Positions 41,444 through 50,400 of a DNA stretch of 64,000 nt are shown in pieces. Every line of letters starts with the position of its first letter. Positions within the stretch are counted from its first letter, which is position 1. Source of the DNA: Pedobacter ginsengisoli (GTDB lineage: Bacteria; Bacteroidota; Bacteroidia; Sphingobacteriales; Sphingobacteriaceae); contig NZ_CP024091.1 in assembly GCF_002736205.1 (NCBI RefSeq), positions 4,585,555 to 4,649,554 on the forward strand. Direction: 5' to 3'. Below the pieces are notes generated by a model, which was not told where the DNA came from, ran no database searches, and saw only the letters and a list, made by a program, of their open reading frames with translations. Both the position numbers and the translations under genes were made by a program.

Positions 41444-44260
41444 ATGCCTAAAGACACCTCGATACGCTCAGTACTAATTATCGGATCAGGCCCAATTATT
41501 ATTGGCCAAGCTTGTGAATTTGATTATTCAGGATCGCAAGCCGCCCTATCTTTAAAAGAAGAAGGGATTGAAGTTTCCATAATTAATTCTAATCCTGCTA
41601 CCATCATGACCGATAAGGTTATTGGCGACCATGTTTATCTGTGGCCTTTAACTGTAGATTCGATAGAGCAGATTTTGCAAGAACGTAAAATTGATGCTGT
41701 ATTGCCTACCATGGGTGGACAAACTGCATTGAATTTATGTATCGAAGCATCTGAACGCGGGATTTGGGATAAATATGGTGTTAGGGTCATCGGTGTTGAT
41801 GTTGCTGCCATTGAGAAAACTGAAAACCGTGAAGCCTTCCGCCAGTTAATGGTTGATATAGGTGTTGGCGTAGCTACTTCAAAAATTGCCAACTCTTTCC
41901 TTGAAGGTAAAGAGGCTGCGCAGGAAATTGGTTATCCATTGGTTATCCGCCCTTCTTATACACTGGGTGGTTTTGGTGGTGGTTTTGTTCACAAAAAAGA
42001 AGAATTTGATCAGGCGTTAAAACGTGGTCTTGAAGCATCTCCAACTCACGAAGTGCTTGTTGAGCAGGCAGTATTGGGATGGAAAGAATATGAGCTGGAA
42101 CTATTAAGAGACAGCAACGATAATGTGATCATTATATGTTCAATTGAGAACTTCGATCCAATGGGTATCCATACAGGAGACTCTATTACTGTAGCACCGG
42201 CAATGACTTTGTCTGATCGTTGCTATCAGGATATGCGTAACCAAGCGATCAAAATGATGCGTGCGATAGGAAACTTCGCTGGAGGTTGTAATGTGCAGTT
42301 TTCGGTAAATCCTGATAACGATGAGATCATCGCGATCGAGATTAATCCAAGGGTTTCACGTTCATCTGCACTGGCAAGTAAGGCTACGGGATATCCAATT
42401 GCAAAAATAGCAGCTAAATTGGCTATCGGGTATAACCTGGATGAGCTGGAAAATCAAATTACAAAAACTACATCCGCATATTTCGAACCTACCCTTGACT
42501 ACGTAATCGTAAAAGTTCCTCGTTGGAACTTCGATAAGTTTAAAGGTGCAAATACAGAACTTGGCTTACAGATGAAATCTGTAGGTGAAGTAATGGCAAT
42601 CGGTCGTACTTTTATTGAAGCAATACAGAAAGCTTGTCAGAGTTTGGAAATCGGCAGAGCAGGATTGGGTGCCGACGGGAAACACAACAGAAACGTCGAA
42701 GAGATTATGAATGGTTTGGAGCACGCAAGCTGGAACCGTTTATTCTTAATAAAAGATGCCATGTCAATGGGTGTTCCACTGGAATCTATCCGAAAAGTAA
42801 CACGTATAGACAAATGGTTCCTTTCACAGATTCATGAACTTGTTCAACTTGAAACGGAATTGAAGCGTTACTCGCTGAATAATGTCCCCAAAGATTTCTT
42901 GCTTACATTAAAACAGAAAGGCTTCTCTGATGTACAGATTTCTTACTTGCTTGGAAATGTAACGGAAGACGAGGTTTACGAGCGCAGAAAAGCATTGGGA
43001 ATCAGACGTGTCTATAAAATGGTAGACACTTGTGCTGCTGAGTTTGCCGCACAAACACCTTATTACTATTCAACTTTTGAAGAAGAGAATGAATCGATTC
43101 CTTCAGATAAAAAGAAAGTGATTGTGCTGGGTTCGGGACCTAACCGTATCGGTCAAGGGATAGAATTTGATTACTCTTGTGTACATGGATTACTTGCAGC
43201 CAAGGAAACCGGATTTGAAGCGATTATGGTCAACTGTAACCCTGAAACTGTATCTACAGATTTCAACATGGCTGATAAATTGTACTTCGAGCCTGTATTC
43301 TGGGAGCACGTACGTGAGATCATAGAACTTGAAAATCCGATTGGTGTAATTGTTCAGCTTGGCGGACAAACTGCACTTAAAATGGCTGAAAAGCTACATG
43401 AGAAAGGCATCAAGATCATTGGTACTTCATACAACGATATGGACGTAGCTGAAGACAGGGGCCGTTTCTCTGACTTGTTAAAAGAACTAGAAATTCCTTA
43501 TCCTAAATATGGTGTTGCAGAAAATGCTGAAGAGGCAATTGTGGTAGCAAATGAAGTTGGTTATCCGGTACTGGTAAGACCAAGTTATGTATTGGGTGGA
43601 CAAGGTATGAGTATCGTAATTAACGATGAAGACCTGGAGAAAGCAGTCGTAAAATTACTGGGTGACTTGCCTGGTAACCGTGTACTGATTGATCATTTCC
43701 TGGATAGAGCTGAGGAAACTGAATCAGACTCGATCTGTGACGGAGAGGATGTGCATATTGTTGGATTGATGGAGCACATTGAGCCAGCGGGTATTCACTC
43801 TGGAGACTCGAGTGCGGTATTGCCACCGTTCAGTTTATCTGAAAAGGTAATGAACGATATGGAGACTTACTCTAAAAAGATTGCGAAAGCATTAAATGTA
43901 ATTGGTTTGTTAAACATCCAGTTTGCTGTTAAAGATGAGAAAGTATATGTGATTGAAGCCAATCCAAGAGCTTCGAGAACTGTTCCTTTCATTGCTAAGG
44001 CTTATGACGTACCATACATTAACATTGCTGCTAAAGTGATGCTAGGCGTGAATAAACTGAAAGACTTTACTATAGAGCGTAAACTAGAAGGGTATGCCAT
44101 TAAAGAACCTGTGTTCTCTTTCTATAAATTCCCTGAGGTAACAAAAGAACTAGGTCCGGAAATGAAGTCGACAGGCGAGGCCATCAGATTCATCAAAGAC
44201 ACTGAGGATCCTTACTTCAGAAAACTGGTTAAAGACAAATCAATGTATTTATCTAAATAA
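41444..44260 (+). CDS. carB: carbamoyl-phosphate synthase large subunit, short form
   Basis: 938 residues. Both ATP-grasp halves are complete: first half IIGSGPIIIGQACEFDYSG, LGGFGGG; second half GSGPNRIGQGIEFDYSC, LGGQGMS and AVLPPFSLSE. E. coli CarB has about 1073 residues, the last 135 of which are an MGS-like domain binding UMP and ornithine; this protein ends in EMKSTGEAIRFIKDT…SMYLSK, just where that domain would start. It therefore keeps catalysis but lacks the usual allosteric module. No carA nearby. A clear terminator follows immediately. Confidence 0.95.
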   Translation: MPKDTSIRSVLIIGSGPIIIGQACEFDYSGSQAALSLKEEGIEVSIINSNPATIMTDKVIGDHVYLWPLTVDSIEQILQERKIDAVLPTMGGQTALNLCIEASERGIWDKYGVRVIGVDVAAIEKTENREAFRQLMVDIGVGVATSKIANSFLEGKEAAQEIGYPLVIRPSYTLGGFGGGFVHKKEEFDQALKRGLEASPTHEVLVEQAVLGWKEYELELLRDSNDNVIIICSIENFDPMGIHTGDSITVAPAMTLSDRCYQDMRNQAIKMMRAIGNFAGGCNVQFSVNPDNDEIIAIEINPRVSRSSALASKATGYPIAKIAAKLAIGYNLDELENQITKTTSAYFEPTLDYVIVKVPRWNFDKFKGANTELGLQMKSVGEVMAIGRTFIEAIQKACQSLEIGRAGLGADGKHNRNVEEIMNGLEHASWNRLFLIKDAMSMGVPLESIRKVTRIDKWFLSQIHELVQLETELKRYSLNNVPKDFLLTLKQKGFSDVQISYLLGNVTEDEVYERRKALGIRRVYKMVDTCAAEFAAQTPYYYSTFEEENESIPSDKKKVIVLGSGPNRIGQGIEFDYSCVHGLLAAKETGFEAIMVNCNPETVSTDFNMADKLYFEPVFWEHVREIIELENPIGVIVQLGGQTALKMAEKLHEKGIKIIGTSYNDMDVAEDRGRFSDLLKELEIPYPKYGVAENAEEAIVVANEVGYPVLVRPSYVLGGQGMSIVINDEDLEKAVVKLLGDLPGNRVLIDHFLDRAEETESDSICDGEDVHIVGLMEHIEPAGIHSGDSSAVLPPFSLSEKVMNDMETYSKKIAKALNVIGLLNIQFAVKDEKVYVIEANPRASRTVPFIAKAYDVPYINIAAKVMLGVNKLKDFTIERKLEGYAIKEPVFSFYKFPEVTKELGPEMKSTGEAIRFIKDTEDPYFRKLVKDKSMYLSK

Positions 44261-44263
44261 TAT

Positions 44264-44283
44264 AAAGTCCCGAAAGGGACTTT
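44264..44283 (+). terminator. terminator after carB
   Basis: AAAGTCCC (44264-44271), loop GAAA, GGGACTTT (44276-44283), followed by TTTT. GNRA-type tetraloop, stable. Confidence 0.9.
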
Positions 44284-44298
44284 TTTATTGTGCTGCTT

Positions 44299-45264
44299 TT
44301 ATTCTTTTCCCCAGATTCTTGTGTTCAGGTCTAATTCATTGATAATTCCATACATAAAACGGATTACATTAAGGTCTTCGTTTAATGATTCGGTTGTAAG
44401 CAGGCTTTTAAATACAGGAGGTTCAAAATAGTCTTTTTCTAAAGGAAAGGCGATGTAAACATACGTGCCAATAAAAGATACAGAAATAGTGGCGTTACTT
44501 TGGTTGTTTAATTCGCATAGCCTTTCCATCATTGTAGGAGTAAGGATGTACCGGGCTTCGACCTGATCGGTTGAGTGGGTAATAAAGGCTTTATTAAATT
44601 CAGGATTCTCTAGTTTTACCAGCTCTTTACTAGATGAAGAAAAGATGGGCATTTTATCGGATATCCATGCACCCAAAGTACTTCCCATATCCTTTGGTTT
44701 TACTACTGTTATTCCATTAAAATGCTTGTTAAAGTCGGCACAAAATACAATTCCTTTTAAAATGGTATGCCAATGCTCTTGTCTGCCATTTTTTGTTTGT
44801 GTTTCAGTTTTGTATTCAGCATGAACTTCAGAGAAAGAAAAACATGTTTTTCCTGCATTACCATAAATTTGATCCTGGCTGCTATACCTGTCAGGCTGCT
44901 GAGTAAATAATTGGGAATTAATAAAGTCATCCTCGGGCAAACCATATTTATATTCAATCTCTAAACTTGGGTCTACAGATTTTAAGGCTATGGCAACTAC
45001 CCTTTGCTTAAATTCATGTCTGTACTCGGTGAATTTTTGCCCCGCGTTACTAAAAAAAACAACGGAGGTAATTATTGAAGCCCCGCCAATTATGGCTGCC
45101 GCAATTAACAGACTGCTCATAAAAACGCCAATAGCTATTATTATTGCTCCCGCAGCAAGGAACAGATAGGCTTTTGTTTTTAATTCTGAAATCTTTTTTC
45201 TCTGTATTTCAAGCTCATTAAGTGCACTTTGCATAGAGGCTTCCACCGCAATTTCTTCTGCCAT
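44299..45264 (-). CDS. DUF3137 membrane protein, LemA partner
   Basis: 321 residues. Two hydrophobic helices (about 31-48 and 52-70) close to the N-terminus are followed by a soluble domain of the DUF3137 family, which includes WHTILKGIVFCADFNKHF. DUF3137 genes are commonly next to lemA. Here its ATG shares a base with the stop of lemA (TAATG). Function is unknown; the family's link to LemA suggests an envelope role. Confidence 0.8.
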   Translation of the reverse strand: MAEEIAVEASMQSALNELEIQRKKISELKTKAYLFLAAGAIIIAIGVFMSSLLIAAAIIGGASIITSVVFFSNAGQKFTEYRHEFKQRVVAIALKSVDPSLEIEYKYGLPEDDFINSQLFTQQPDRYSSQDQIYGNAGKTCFSFSEVHAEYKTETQTKNGRQEHWHTILKGIVFCADFNKHFNGITVVKPKDMGSTLGAWISDKMPIFSSSSKELVKLENPEFNKAFITHSTDQVEARYILTPTMMERLCELNNQSNATISVSFIGTYVYIAFPLEKDYFEPPVFKSLLTTESLNEDLNVIRFMYGIINELDLNTRIWGKE

Positions 45265-45821
45265 TAACTATTGAAAAGATCTTTTGCACTTATGTTTTTA
45301 CGCTCTTCTTCTGTGTTTGCCAGTATAGGGATGGATTGATAGTTCATCATTCCGGCAAAAATACTTCCGGGGAACATCATGATGGCATTGTTGTAATCAG
45401 TAACAGAAGCATTGTAAGTTCTTCTTGCGGCTGCAATTTGTTCTTCGCTTTCCGTCCATGTACTTTGTAAATTCAGAAAATTCTGGTTGGCTTTTAAATC
45501 AGGATAGTTTTCTACGTTAACCATTAAACCTTTAACACTGGAACCCAGTTGTTTGTCAAGATCTAGTCTTTCCTCGTTACTCAAATTTGGACTGGCAGCT
45601 TTGGCGCGAAGTTCTACCACTTTAGTTAAAAGATCTCCTTCATACTGCATATACTGTTTAACTGTCTCAATTAAATTAGGCAGCAGGTCAAAACGTTTTT
45701 TAAGCATTACATCAATGGCAGAAAAGGCATTTGCTACCTGATTTTTTTTACCAATAAGTGAGTTGTATATGCTGATTCCGAAAATTAACAGCACACCGAT
45801 GATAATAGCAACTATAATCAT
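45264..45821 (-). CDS. lemA: LemA family protein
   Basis: 185 residues: an N-terminal membrane helix (about 2-16), then a helical LemA domain with NSLIGKKNQVANAFSAIDVMLKKR, DLLPNLIETVKQY and MFPGSIFAGM. LemA domains form elongated helical bundles on the membrane. It overlaps the DUF3137 gene by one base, so the products may be in one complex. Role in Bacteroidetes is unknown. Confidence 0.92.
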   Translation of the reverse strand: MIIVAIIIGVLLIFGISIYNSLIGKKNQVANAFSAIDVMLKKRFDLLPNLIETVKQYMQYEGDLLTKVVELRAKAASPNLSNEERLDLDKQLGSSVKGLMVNVENYPDLKANQNFLNLQSTWTESEEQIAAARRTYNASVTDYNNAIMMFPGSIFAGMMNYQSIPILANTEEERKNISAKDLFNS

Positions 45822-46255
45822 TATTTAAGGGGTTAAGAGGTTATTTAATATCTAAATATATTAAAATTTCTGAGCCTATAACTAATAAAAGAAAAATGTA
45901 AATAACCCTGTCTCGGAGAAGACAGGGTCTAATCAATCAATATTAAAAAGGAGAACCTTTCTAATTGGTTCTAAAATTACGATTCCTTAAGCTTAAAATG
46001 AAAAAATCCTCGCTATCTTACGATAACGAGGATAATCATCCCTATTGTTTATTACCATTCATAAATGACTGATAACATGTAGGTAATTGCAATTAGTAAG
46101 CCAATTTGAAAATAGCTGCCTTTTAAGGATATAACTACCTTATATATAGCTTAATGCACGCTTTTGTTAAATGTGCGCCAAATATTTGAGAGGGAAATAA
46201 TATCCCCAATGTGTAGAAACTTAATGGAAAATATACACGGTAGGCGTAGAATTTG
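45822..46255. other. 434-base gene-free spacer between lemA and radA
   Basis: No ORF worth calling. It contains three hairpins: ACCCTGTC (45905-45912) with GACAGGGT (45921-45928); AGAACC with GGTTCT around 45952-45972; and ATCCTCGCTATC (46006-46017) with GATAACGAGGAT (46022-46033). The last ends radA on the minus strand. The remainder is A+T-rich and presumably carries the lemA promoter; I saw no clear TAnnTTTG near the lemA start. Confidence 0.7.
46006..46033 (-). terminator. radA terminator
   Basis: Twelve-pair stem with one mismatch and a 4-base loop, followed by six T on the minus strand (46001-46006 read as TTTTTT). It lies 220 bases after the radA stop, so the mRNA has a long 3' tail. 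Confidence 0.8.
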
Positions 46256-47632
46256 CTATCCAAATAATGCCGAAAATACATCTTCAATCTTCCTTACGGG
46301 GGTCAACTCAATTTTAAAACGATCCGGAATAAGTCCTTTCAAATTATAGTTTGAAATAAAAACTCTTTCAAATCCAAGTTTTTCAGCTTCCGAGATCCGT
46401 TGTTCAATACGGTTAACAGCCCTGATCTCTCCAGATAGGCCAACTTCTGCCGCGAAACAGATTTTAGAAGAAATAGCAATATCCTCATGTGATGAGATTA
46501 TGGCTACCATAATTGCCAGGTCTATTGCAGGATCTTCAACCTTAATTCCTCCTGCTATGTTTAAAAAAACATCACGGGTACTAAGTTTAAAACCACACCT
46601 CTTTTCCAGTACGGCAAGCAGCATGTTCATTCTTTTGGTGTCAAAGCCGTTTGCAGACCGCTGTGGCGTTCCATATGCCGCAGTGCTAACCAGTGCCTGG
46701 GTTTCTATTAGCATTGGTCTGGCGCCTTCTAATGTTGCTGAAATTGCAATGCCACTCATTTCTTCATCACGCTGCGACAGGAGGATTTCAGATGGGTTAG
46801 AAACTTGCCTTAAACCTGTACTGTGCATTGCATAAATTCCCATTTCTGCAGCTGCACCAAAACGGTTTTTTATAGATCGTAAAATTCGGTATACATGGTG
46901 TCGGTCACCTTCAAATTGCAGAACCGTATCAACCATATGTTCCAGTATTTTTGGCCCGGCAATAGTGCCATCTTTTGTAATGTGGCCAATTAAAAATACA
47001 GGGGTATCTGTTTCTTTGGCAAAACGGAGTAATTCTGCAGTGCATTCTCTAACCTGTGATACACTCCCGGGAGTAGAATCAATATTAGCCGAGTGCAGTG
47101 TTTGTATAGAATCAACAATAATTATTTCTGGTTCAAGTGTTTCAATCTGCTTAAAAATGTTTTGCGTTGATGTTTCAGTAAGGATATAACAATCTGCTTT
47201 AGGGGAGGTGGTAATTCGCTCGGCCCTCATTTTAATCTGCTGCTCACTCTCCTCTCCTGAAACATATAGAATTTTTTTTCCCGAAATGTTTAATGCGAGC
47301 TGAAGCATGAGGGTAGATTTTCCAATTCCCGGTTCCCCGCCAATCAATATAACAGAACCAGCAACCAGACCGCCACCTAAAACCCTGTCAAGCTCAAGAT
47401 CACCGGTTAAAGTTCTGTCTTCGCTTATAGATTGAATGTCATCAACTTTAGATGGTTTATTTAAACGTTGAGTGCCGGTTGTTGTTTTCCAGGAAGGGAC
47501 CTTAGCGCTCGTTTTTTCTATAATCTCTTCTACAAAGGTATTCCATTCGTTGCATGAAGGACATCTTCCGAGCCATTTTGCCGATTCATATCCACAGCTT
47601 TGGCAGAAATATGCTGATTTAGTTTTAGCCAA
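46256..47632 (-). CDS. radA: DNA repair protein RadA
   Basis: 458 residues from a TTG at 47630-47632 (reads as AKTKSAYFCQSCG, the usual RadA N-terminus). The open frame could start at 47725, but the 31 extra codons cross the strong terminator of rng. The domains are: a C4 zinc finger (FCQSCG and CPSC), a RecA-like ATPase with Walker A GGEPGIGKST, the RadA motif KNRFGAA, and a Lon-protease-like C-terminal domain. It drives branch migration in homologous recombination. A promoter overlaps the rng terminator. Confidence 0.95.
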   Translation of the reverse strand: MAKTKSAYFCQSCGYESAKWLGRCPSCNEWNTFVEEIIEKTSAKVPSWKTTTGTQRLNKPSKVDDIQSISEDRTLTGDLELDRVLGGGLVAGSVILIGGEPGIGKSTLMLQLALNISGKKILYVSGEESEQQIKMRAERITTSPKADCYILTETSTQNIFKQIETLEPEIIIVDSIQTLHSANIDSTPGSVSQVRECTAELLRFAKETDTPVFLIGHITKDGTIAGPKILEHMVDTVLQFEGDRHHVYRILRSIKNRFGAAAEMGIYAMHSTGLRQVSNPSEILLSQRDEEMSGIAISATLEGARPMLIETQALVSTAAYGTPQRSANGFDTKRMNMLLAVLEKRCGFKLSTRDVFLNIAGGIKVEDPAIDLAIMVAIISSHEDIAISSKICFAAEVGLSGEIRAVNRIEQRISEAEKLGFERVFISNYNLKGLIPDRFKIELTPVRKIEDVFSALFG

Positions 47633-47652
47633 TTGATTATAATTTAATTCTG

Positions 47653-47682
47653 CTAATTTATGCTTAATTCTATTAAAACAAA
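47653..47682 (-). promoter_or_regulatory. radA promoter overlapping the rng terminator
   Basis: Minus strand TTTG (47679-47682) and TAAATTAG (47653-47660) separated by 18 bases, 20 bases before the TTG start. The -7 octamer has one mismatch. The -33 element is inside the terminator stem of rng. Confidence 0.45.
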
Positions 47683-47714
47683 CAAGCCCGATCTCATAGA
47701 GATCGGGCTTGTTT
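47680..47714 (-). terminator. rng terminator
   Basis: A perfect 16-pair stem (47680-47695 with 47699-47714, core AAGCCCGATCTC), loop of 3, then GTTTTAAT on the minus strand. It starts 17 bases after the rng stop and proves that the radA open frame is over-long. Confidence 0.95.
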
Positions 47715-47731
47715 AGTTGATACATTAATCT

Positions 47732-49282
47732 TTACAATTTAATTTCTTCGTCTTTTGAAGAAAGAAAGTGAAATTCAGTCAGGTTGTAAGACGAGACCGC
47801 TCTGATTTTAATTCGCTGTCCGAATTTAAAAAACCATTTCCACTGCAAAGAGATAAAGCCCTTTTTAATGAAAGCTTCTATATACGGATGTACACAAAGC
47901 GTAATATTTTTTTCATTTTGCTCCTGCAAAATATAGGTCAGGTTATTTTCAATGTCATCCATTAAAACAATACTGGCCTTAATTTCTCCCGTACCATCGC
48001 AGGTAGGGCACTTCTCACTGGTTACAATGTTCATTTCCGGTCTTACACGCTGGCGTGTAATCTGAACAAGGCCAAACTTACTTGGAGGCAATATGGTGTG
48101 CTTGGCACGATCCAGCAACATCAGATCCTTAAGATGGTCGAACAGCATTTTACGGTTAGTAGGTTTATGCATGTCGATAAAATCGATTACTACAATACCA
48201 CCCATATCCCTTAAACGAAGTTGACGCGCAATTTCTTTAGCAGCTTCCTTATTTACCTGTAAAGCATTATCTTCCTGATTTTCTTTACTGGCAGTTCTGT
48301 TTCCGCTATTTACATCAATAACATGAAGCGCCTCAGTATGTTCAACAACAAGGTAAGCTCCTCCTGCTAAGTTTACGGTTTTACCGAAAGAGTTCTTGAT
48401 TTGTTTCTCAATACCGAAATGCTCAAAAATAGGTTCCTTATGCTTGTATAGTTTCACGATCTTTTCCATCTCAGGAGAGATTTCGTGAACATAAGAACGG
48501 ATATCTTCGAACAGATTGTTGTCGCTTACATAAACATTTGTAAAGTCGGTGCTTAAAATATCACGGATCAATGTTGATGTCCGGTCCATTTCTCCCCAAA
48601 CTCGTTTAGATGGCTCTGCATCAGGAAGCTTTTTAATAAAGTTTTCCCATTTAGCAACAGAATCTAAAAGATCTTTTTGAAGTTCTGCAACACCTTTCCC
48701 TTCAGAAACAGTTCTGATAATTACCCCAAAATTTTTAGGTTTAATACTTTCGATAATCTTTTTTAAACGATTACGTTCGGTATTGCTTTTAATCTTTTTG
48801 GAAATAGAGATTACATTAGAGAAAGGAACTAATACAATATATCTGCCTGCAATTGAAAGGTCTGAACTTAAACGCGGACCTTTGGTTGAAATTGGCTCTT
48901 TAGCTATCTGAACCGGTAAAACAAGATTCTTGCTTACTACTTCTGATATTTTGCCTGCTTTGTTAATGTCTCCCTCTAGCTTGAAATTATCCAGTAAAGT
49001 GCCATTAACAGAGCCGTTACGCTTGATTTTAGTTAGCTTAATTAAAGACTGGACTTGAGGACCAAGATCAAAATAATGCAAAAATGCATCCTTTTCATAA
49101 CCAACATCTACAAACGCAGCATTTAGACCCGGCATGATTTTTTTAATGCGGCCTAAATAAATGTCGCCAACGGCGTAATTGTTGTTGATCTGTTCTTTAT
49201 GAAGTTCTACAAGTTGTTTGTCTTCAACTAAAGCTATGGTTACTCCCAGTGGAGAGGAATCTATAATTAATTCTTTTACCAA
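47732..49282 (-). CDS. rng: ribonuclease E/G family protein
   Basis: 516 residues from TTG at 49280-49282. S1 domain (about 35-125, starting YLGRIKKIMPGLNAAFVDVG), then the catalytic core with GGIVVIDFIDM and the DxxD-type metal site, and the Zn-link CPTCDGTGE. It processes rRNA and decays mRNA in the cytoplasm. It lacks the long RNase E C-terminal scaffold and is the RNase G-like form common in Bacteroidetes. No SD sequence is visible, as elsewhere in the window. Confidence 0.95.
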   Translation of the reverse strand: MVKELIIDSSPLGVTIALVEDKQLVELHKEQINNNYAVGDIYLGRIKKIMPGLNAAFVDVGYEKDAFLHYFDLGPQVQSLIKLTKIKRNGSVNGTLLDNFKLEGDINKAGKISEVVSKNLVLPVQIAKEPISTKGPRLSSDLSIAGRYIVLVPFSNVISISKKIKSNTERNRLKKIIESIKPKNFGVIIRTVSEGKGVAELQKDLLDSVAKWENFIKKLPDAEPSKRVWGEMDRTSTLIRDILSTDFTNVYVSDNNLFEDIRSYVHEISPEMEKIVKLYKHKEPIFEHFGIEKQIKNSFGKTVNLAGGAYLVVEHTEALHVIDVNSGNRTASKENQEDNALQVNKEAAKEIARQLRLRDMGGIVVIDFIDMHKPTNRKMLFDHLKDLMLLDRAKHTILPPSKFGLVQITRQRVRPEMNIVTSEKCPTCDGTGEIKASIVLMDDIENNLTYILQEQNEKNITLCVHPYIEAFIKKGFISLQWKWFFKFGQRIKIRAVSSYNLTEFHFLSSKDEEIKL

Positions 49283-49352
49283 AAGCTACAGATTTTAAGG
49301 CATTAACTGCCTTATTAACACATGGACAAATAAAAAAATGATTGCAACGAAA

Positions 49353-49383
49353 AATAAGGCTAGGATCTAGTCGTAGCCTTATT
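49353..49383 (-). terminator. terminator after the 29-residue gene
   Basis: AATAAGGCTA (49353-49362) pairs with TAGCCTTATT (49374-49383), loop of 11, followed by TTTT on the minus strand. It separates the HU-TPR-small protein unit from rng. Confidence 0.9.
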
Positions 49384-49407
49384 TTATGTGCAACTCAATA
49401 AGAAAAA

Positions 49408-49497
49408 TTATTTTTTCTTATGTCTGTTTTTTCTTAAACGTTTTTTGCGTTTGTGGGTAGCCATTTTATGTCTTTTTCTTTTTTTACCGCTTGGCAT
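49408..49497 (-). CDS. 29-residue very basic protein, putative ribosome-associated (bS22/COX24-like)
   Basis: ATG at 49495-49497, TAA at 49408-49410. The product begins MPSGKKRKRHKMATHKRK and has 19 Lys, Arg or His out of 29 with no acidic residue. The pattern of KKRKRHKM followed by KKRLRKNRHK resembles the AURKAIP1/COX24 C-terminal motif, found in mitochondrial mS38 and in mycobacterial bS22 (from memory). It is flanked by the TPR gene at 36 bases and a strong terminator, so it is expressed. I infer a small ribosomal protein; it is easily missed by length cutoffs. Confidence 0.8.
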   Translation of the reverse strand: MPSGKKRKRHKMATHKRKKRLRKNRHKKK

Positions 49498-49532
49498 AGT
49501 CTTGAATTTTAAATATTTTTTTAATCTGTTTA

Positions 49533-50393
49533 TTATTTTTTACTCTTTAGCTCTAATACCTTATCATCAATGAATTTAGATAATTTAGGATTGGCAGCTA
49601 GCTTTTTACTCTTCAGATAAGCATCAATAGCATCTTCGTTTTTGCCCAGGCTTTCATAAGCTGTGGCTAAATAGAAGTAAGCATCCGGAGTAGGCTTAAT
49701 GGCAATAATGTTGTTAAATCTGGTTATGGCTTTGTCAAACTGGCCAGATTTAATCGCGAATGTACCTAAACTCATATTCGCTTTCAAATTCTTTGGGTCT
49801 TTTTTTACCACATCCATCAATAATGCAATACCCTTCATTGGCATTCCCATTCCATCAACAATGGTAATTCCTAAGCCGGTTTTAGCATCAGCACTGGCAG
49901 AGTCAATATTCATTGCATTAGTGTAAGCAGCATTTGCTCTTTGCAATAATGCAGGTTGTAGTATACTGTCTCTTGAACTGTCAAATGCCTTTAAAAAACG
50001 GTCTCCGGTTATTAGCCAGCTGTTTAATGTTTTCTCCTGATTGGCTACAATCTCAAGGTATAAAGCGCTTGGCGCACTCTGTTCAACATCATTCCACTTT
50101 TGAGCAAGTACTTTAGCAGCAGCAGCCTTATCGGTAGCTGTTTTAAAAGCGTTCTCAAGTGAAGTGATTTCAGCAGCAAAGTTAGGACTGATCAGTGTTT
50201 TCCCAGAAGCCGAAACTTCTTCCAAACTAATTGGCTGAGGGATATCTGATTGCATCTGCCCTGCGGCTGGAACATTGGCTGTTTGCTCTTTTGGCTTAAC
50301 TAAACCTTTAATATCCCGTGTAAACAAAAAAGCTCCAAGCAATAATATTGCTCCAATTACGATGATTTGTTTTGAACGGATATTGTTTAGCAT
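49533..50393 (-). CDS. membrane-anchored TPR protein
   Basis: 286 residues. One N-terminal membrane helix (about 10-24, IVIGAILLLGAFLF) anchors a periplasmic part that holds at least three TPR units in the region about 150-270 (for example NMSLGTFAIKSGQFDKAITRF and YLATAYESLGKNEDAI). It is probably a scaffold. It starts 8 bases after the HU gene and is followed by the 29-residue gene. No specific partner is evident. Confidence 0.8.
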   Translation of the reverse strand: MLNNIRSKQIIVIGAILLLGAFLFTRDIKGLVKPKEQTANVPAAGQMQSDIPQPISLEEVSASGKTLISPNFAAEITSLENAFKTATDKAAAAKVLAQKWNDVEQSAPSALYLEIVANQEKTLNSWLITGDRFLKAFDSSRDSILQPALLQRANAAYTNAMNIDSASADAKTGLGITIVDGMGMPMKGIALLMDVVKKDPKNLKANMSLGTFAIKSGQFDKAITRFNNIIAIKPTPDAYFYLATAYESLGKNEDAIDAYLKSKKLAANPKLSKFIDDKVLELKSKK

Positions 50394-50400
50394 AAGTTGA

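Noticed and set aside
41242..41451. 69-residue plus-strand frame before carB
   Set aside because: It spans the carB promoter, leader hairpin and start; no domain, and biased composition typical of A+T-rich noncoding sequence.
46164..46349. 61-residue plus-strand frame
   Set aside because: Runs into the antisense of radA with no conserved features.
49388..49573. 61-residue plus-strand Phe/Leu-rich frame
   Set aside because: It is the complement of the Lys/Arg-rich 29-residue gene, which makes it hydrophobic by chance.
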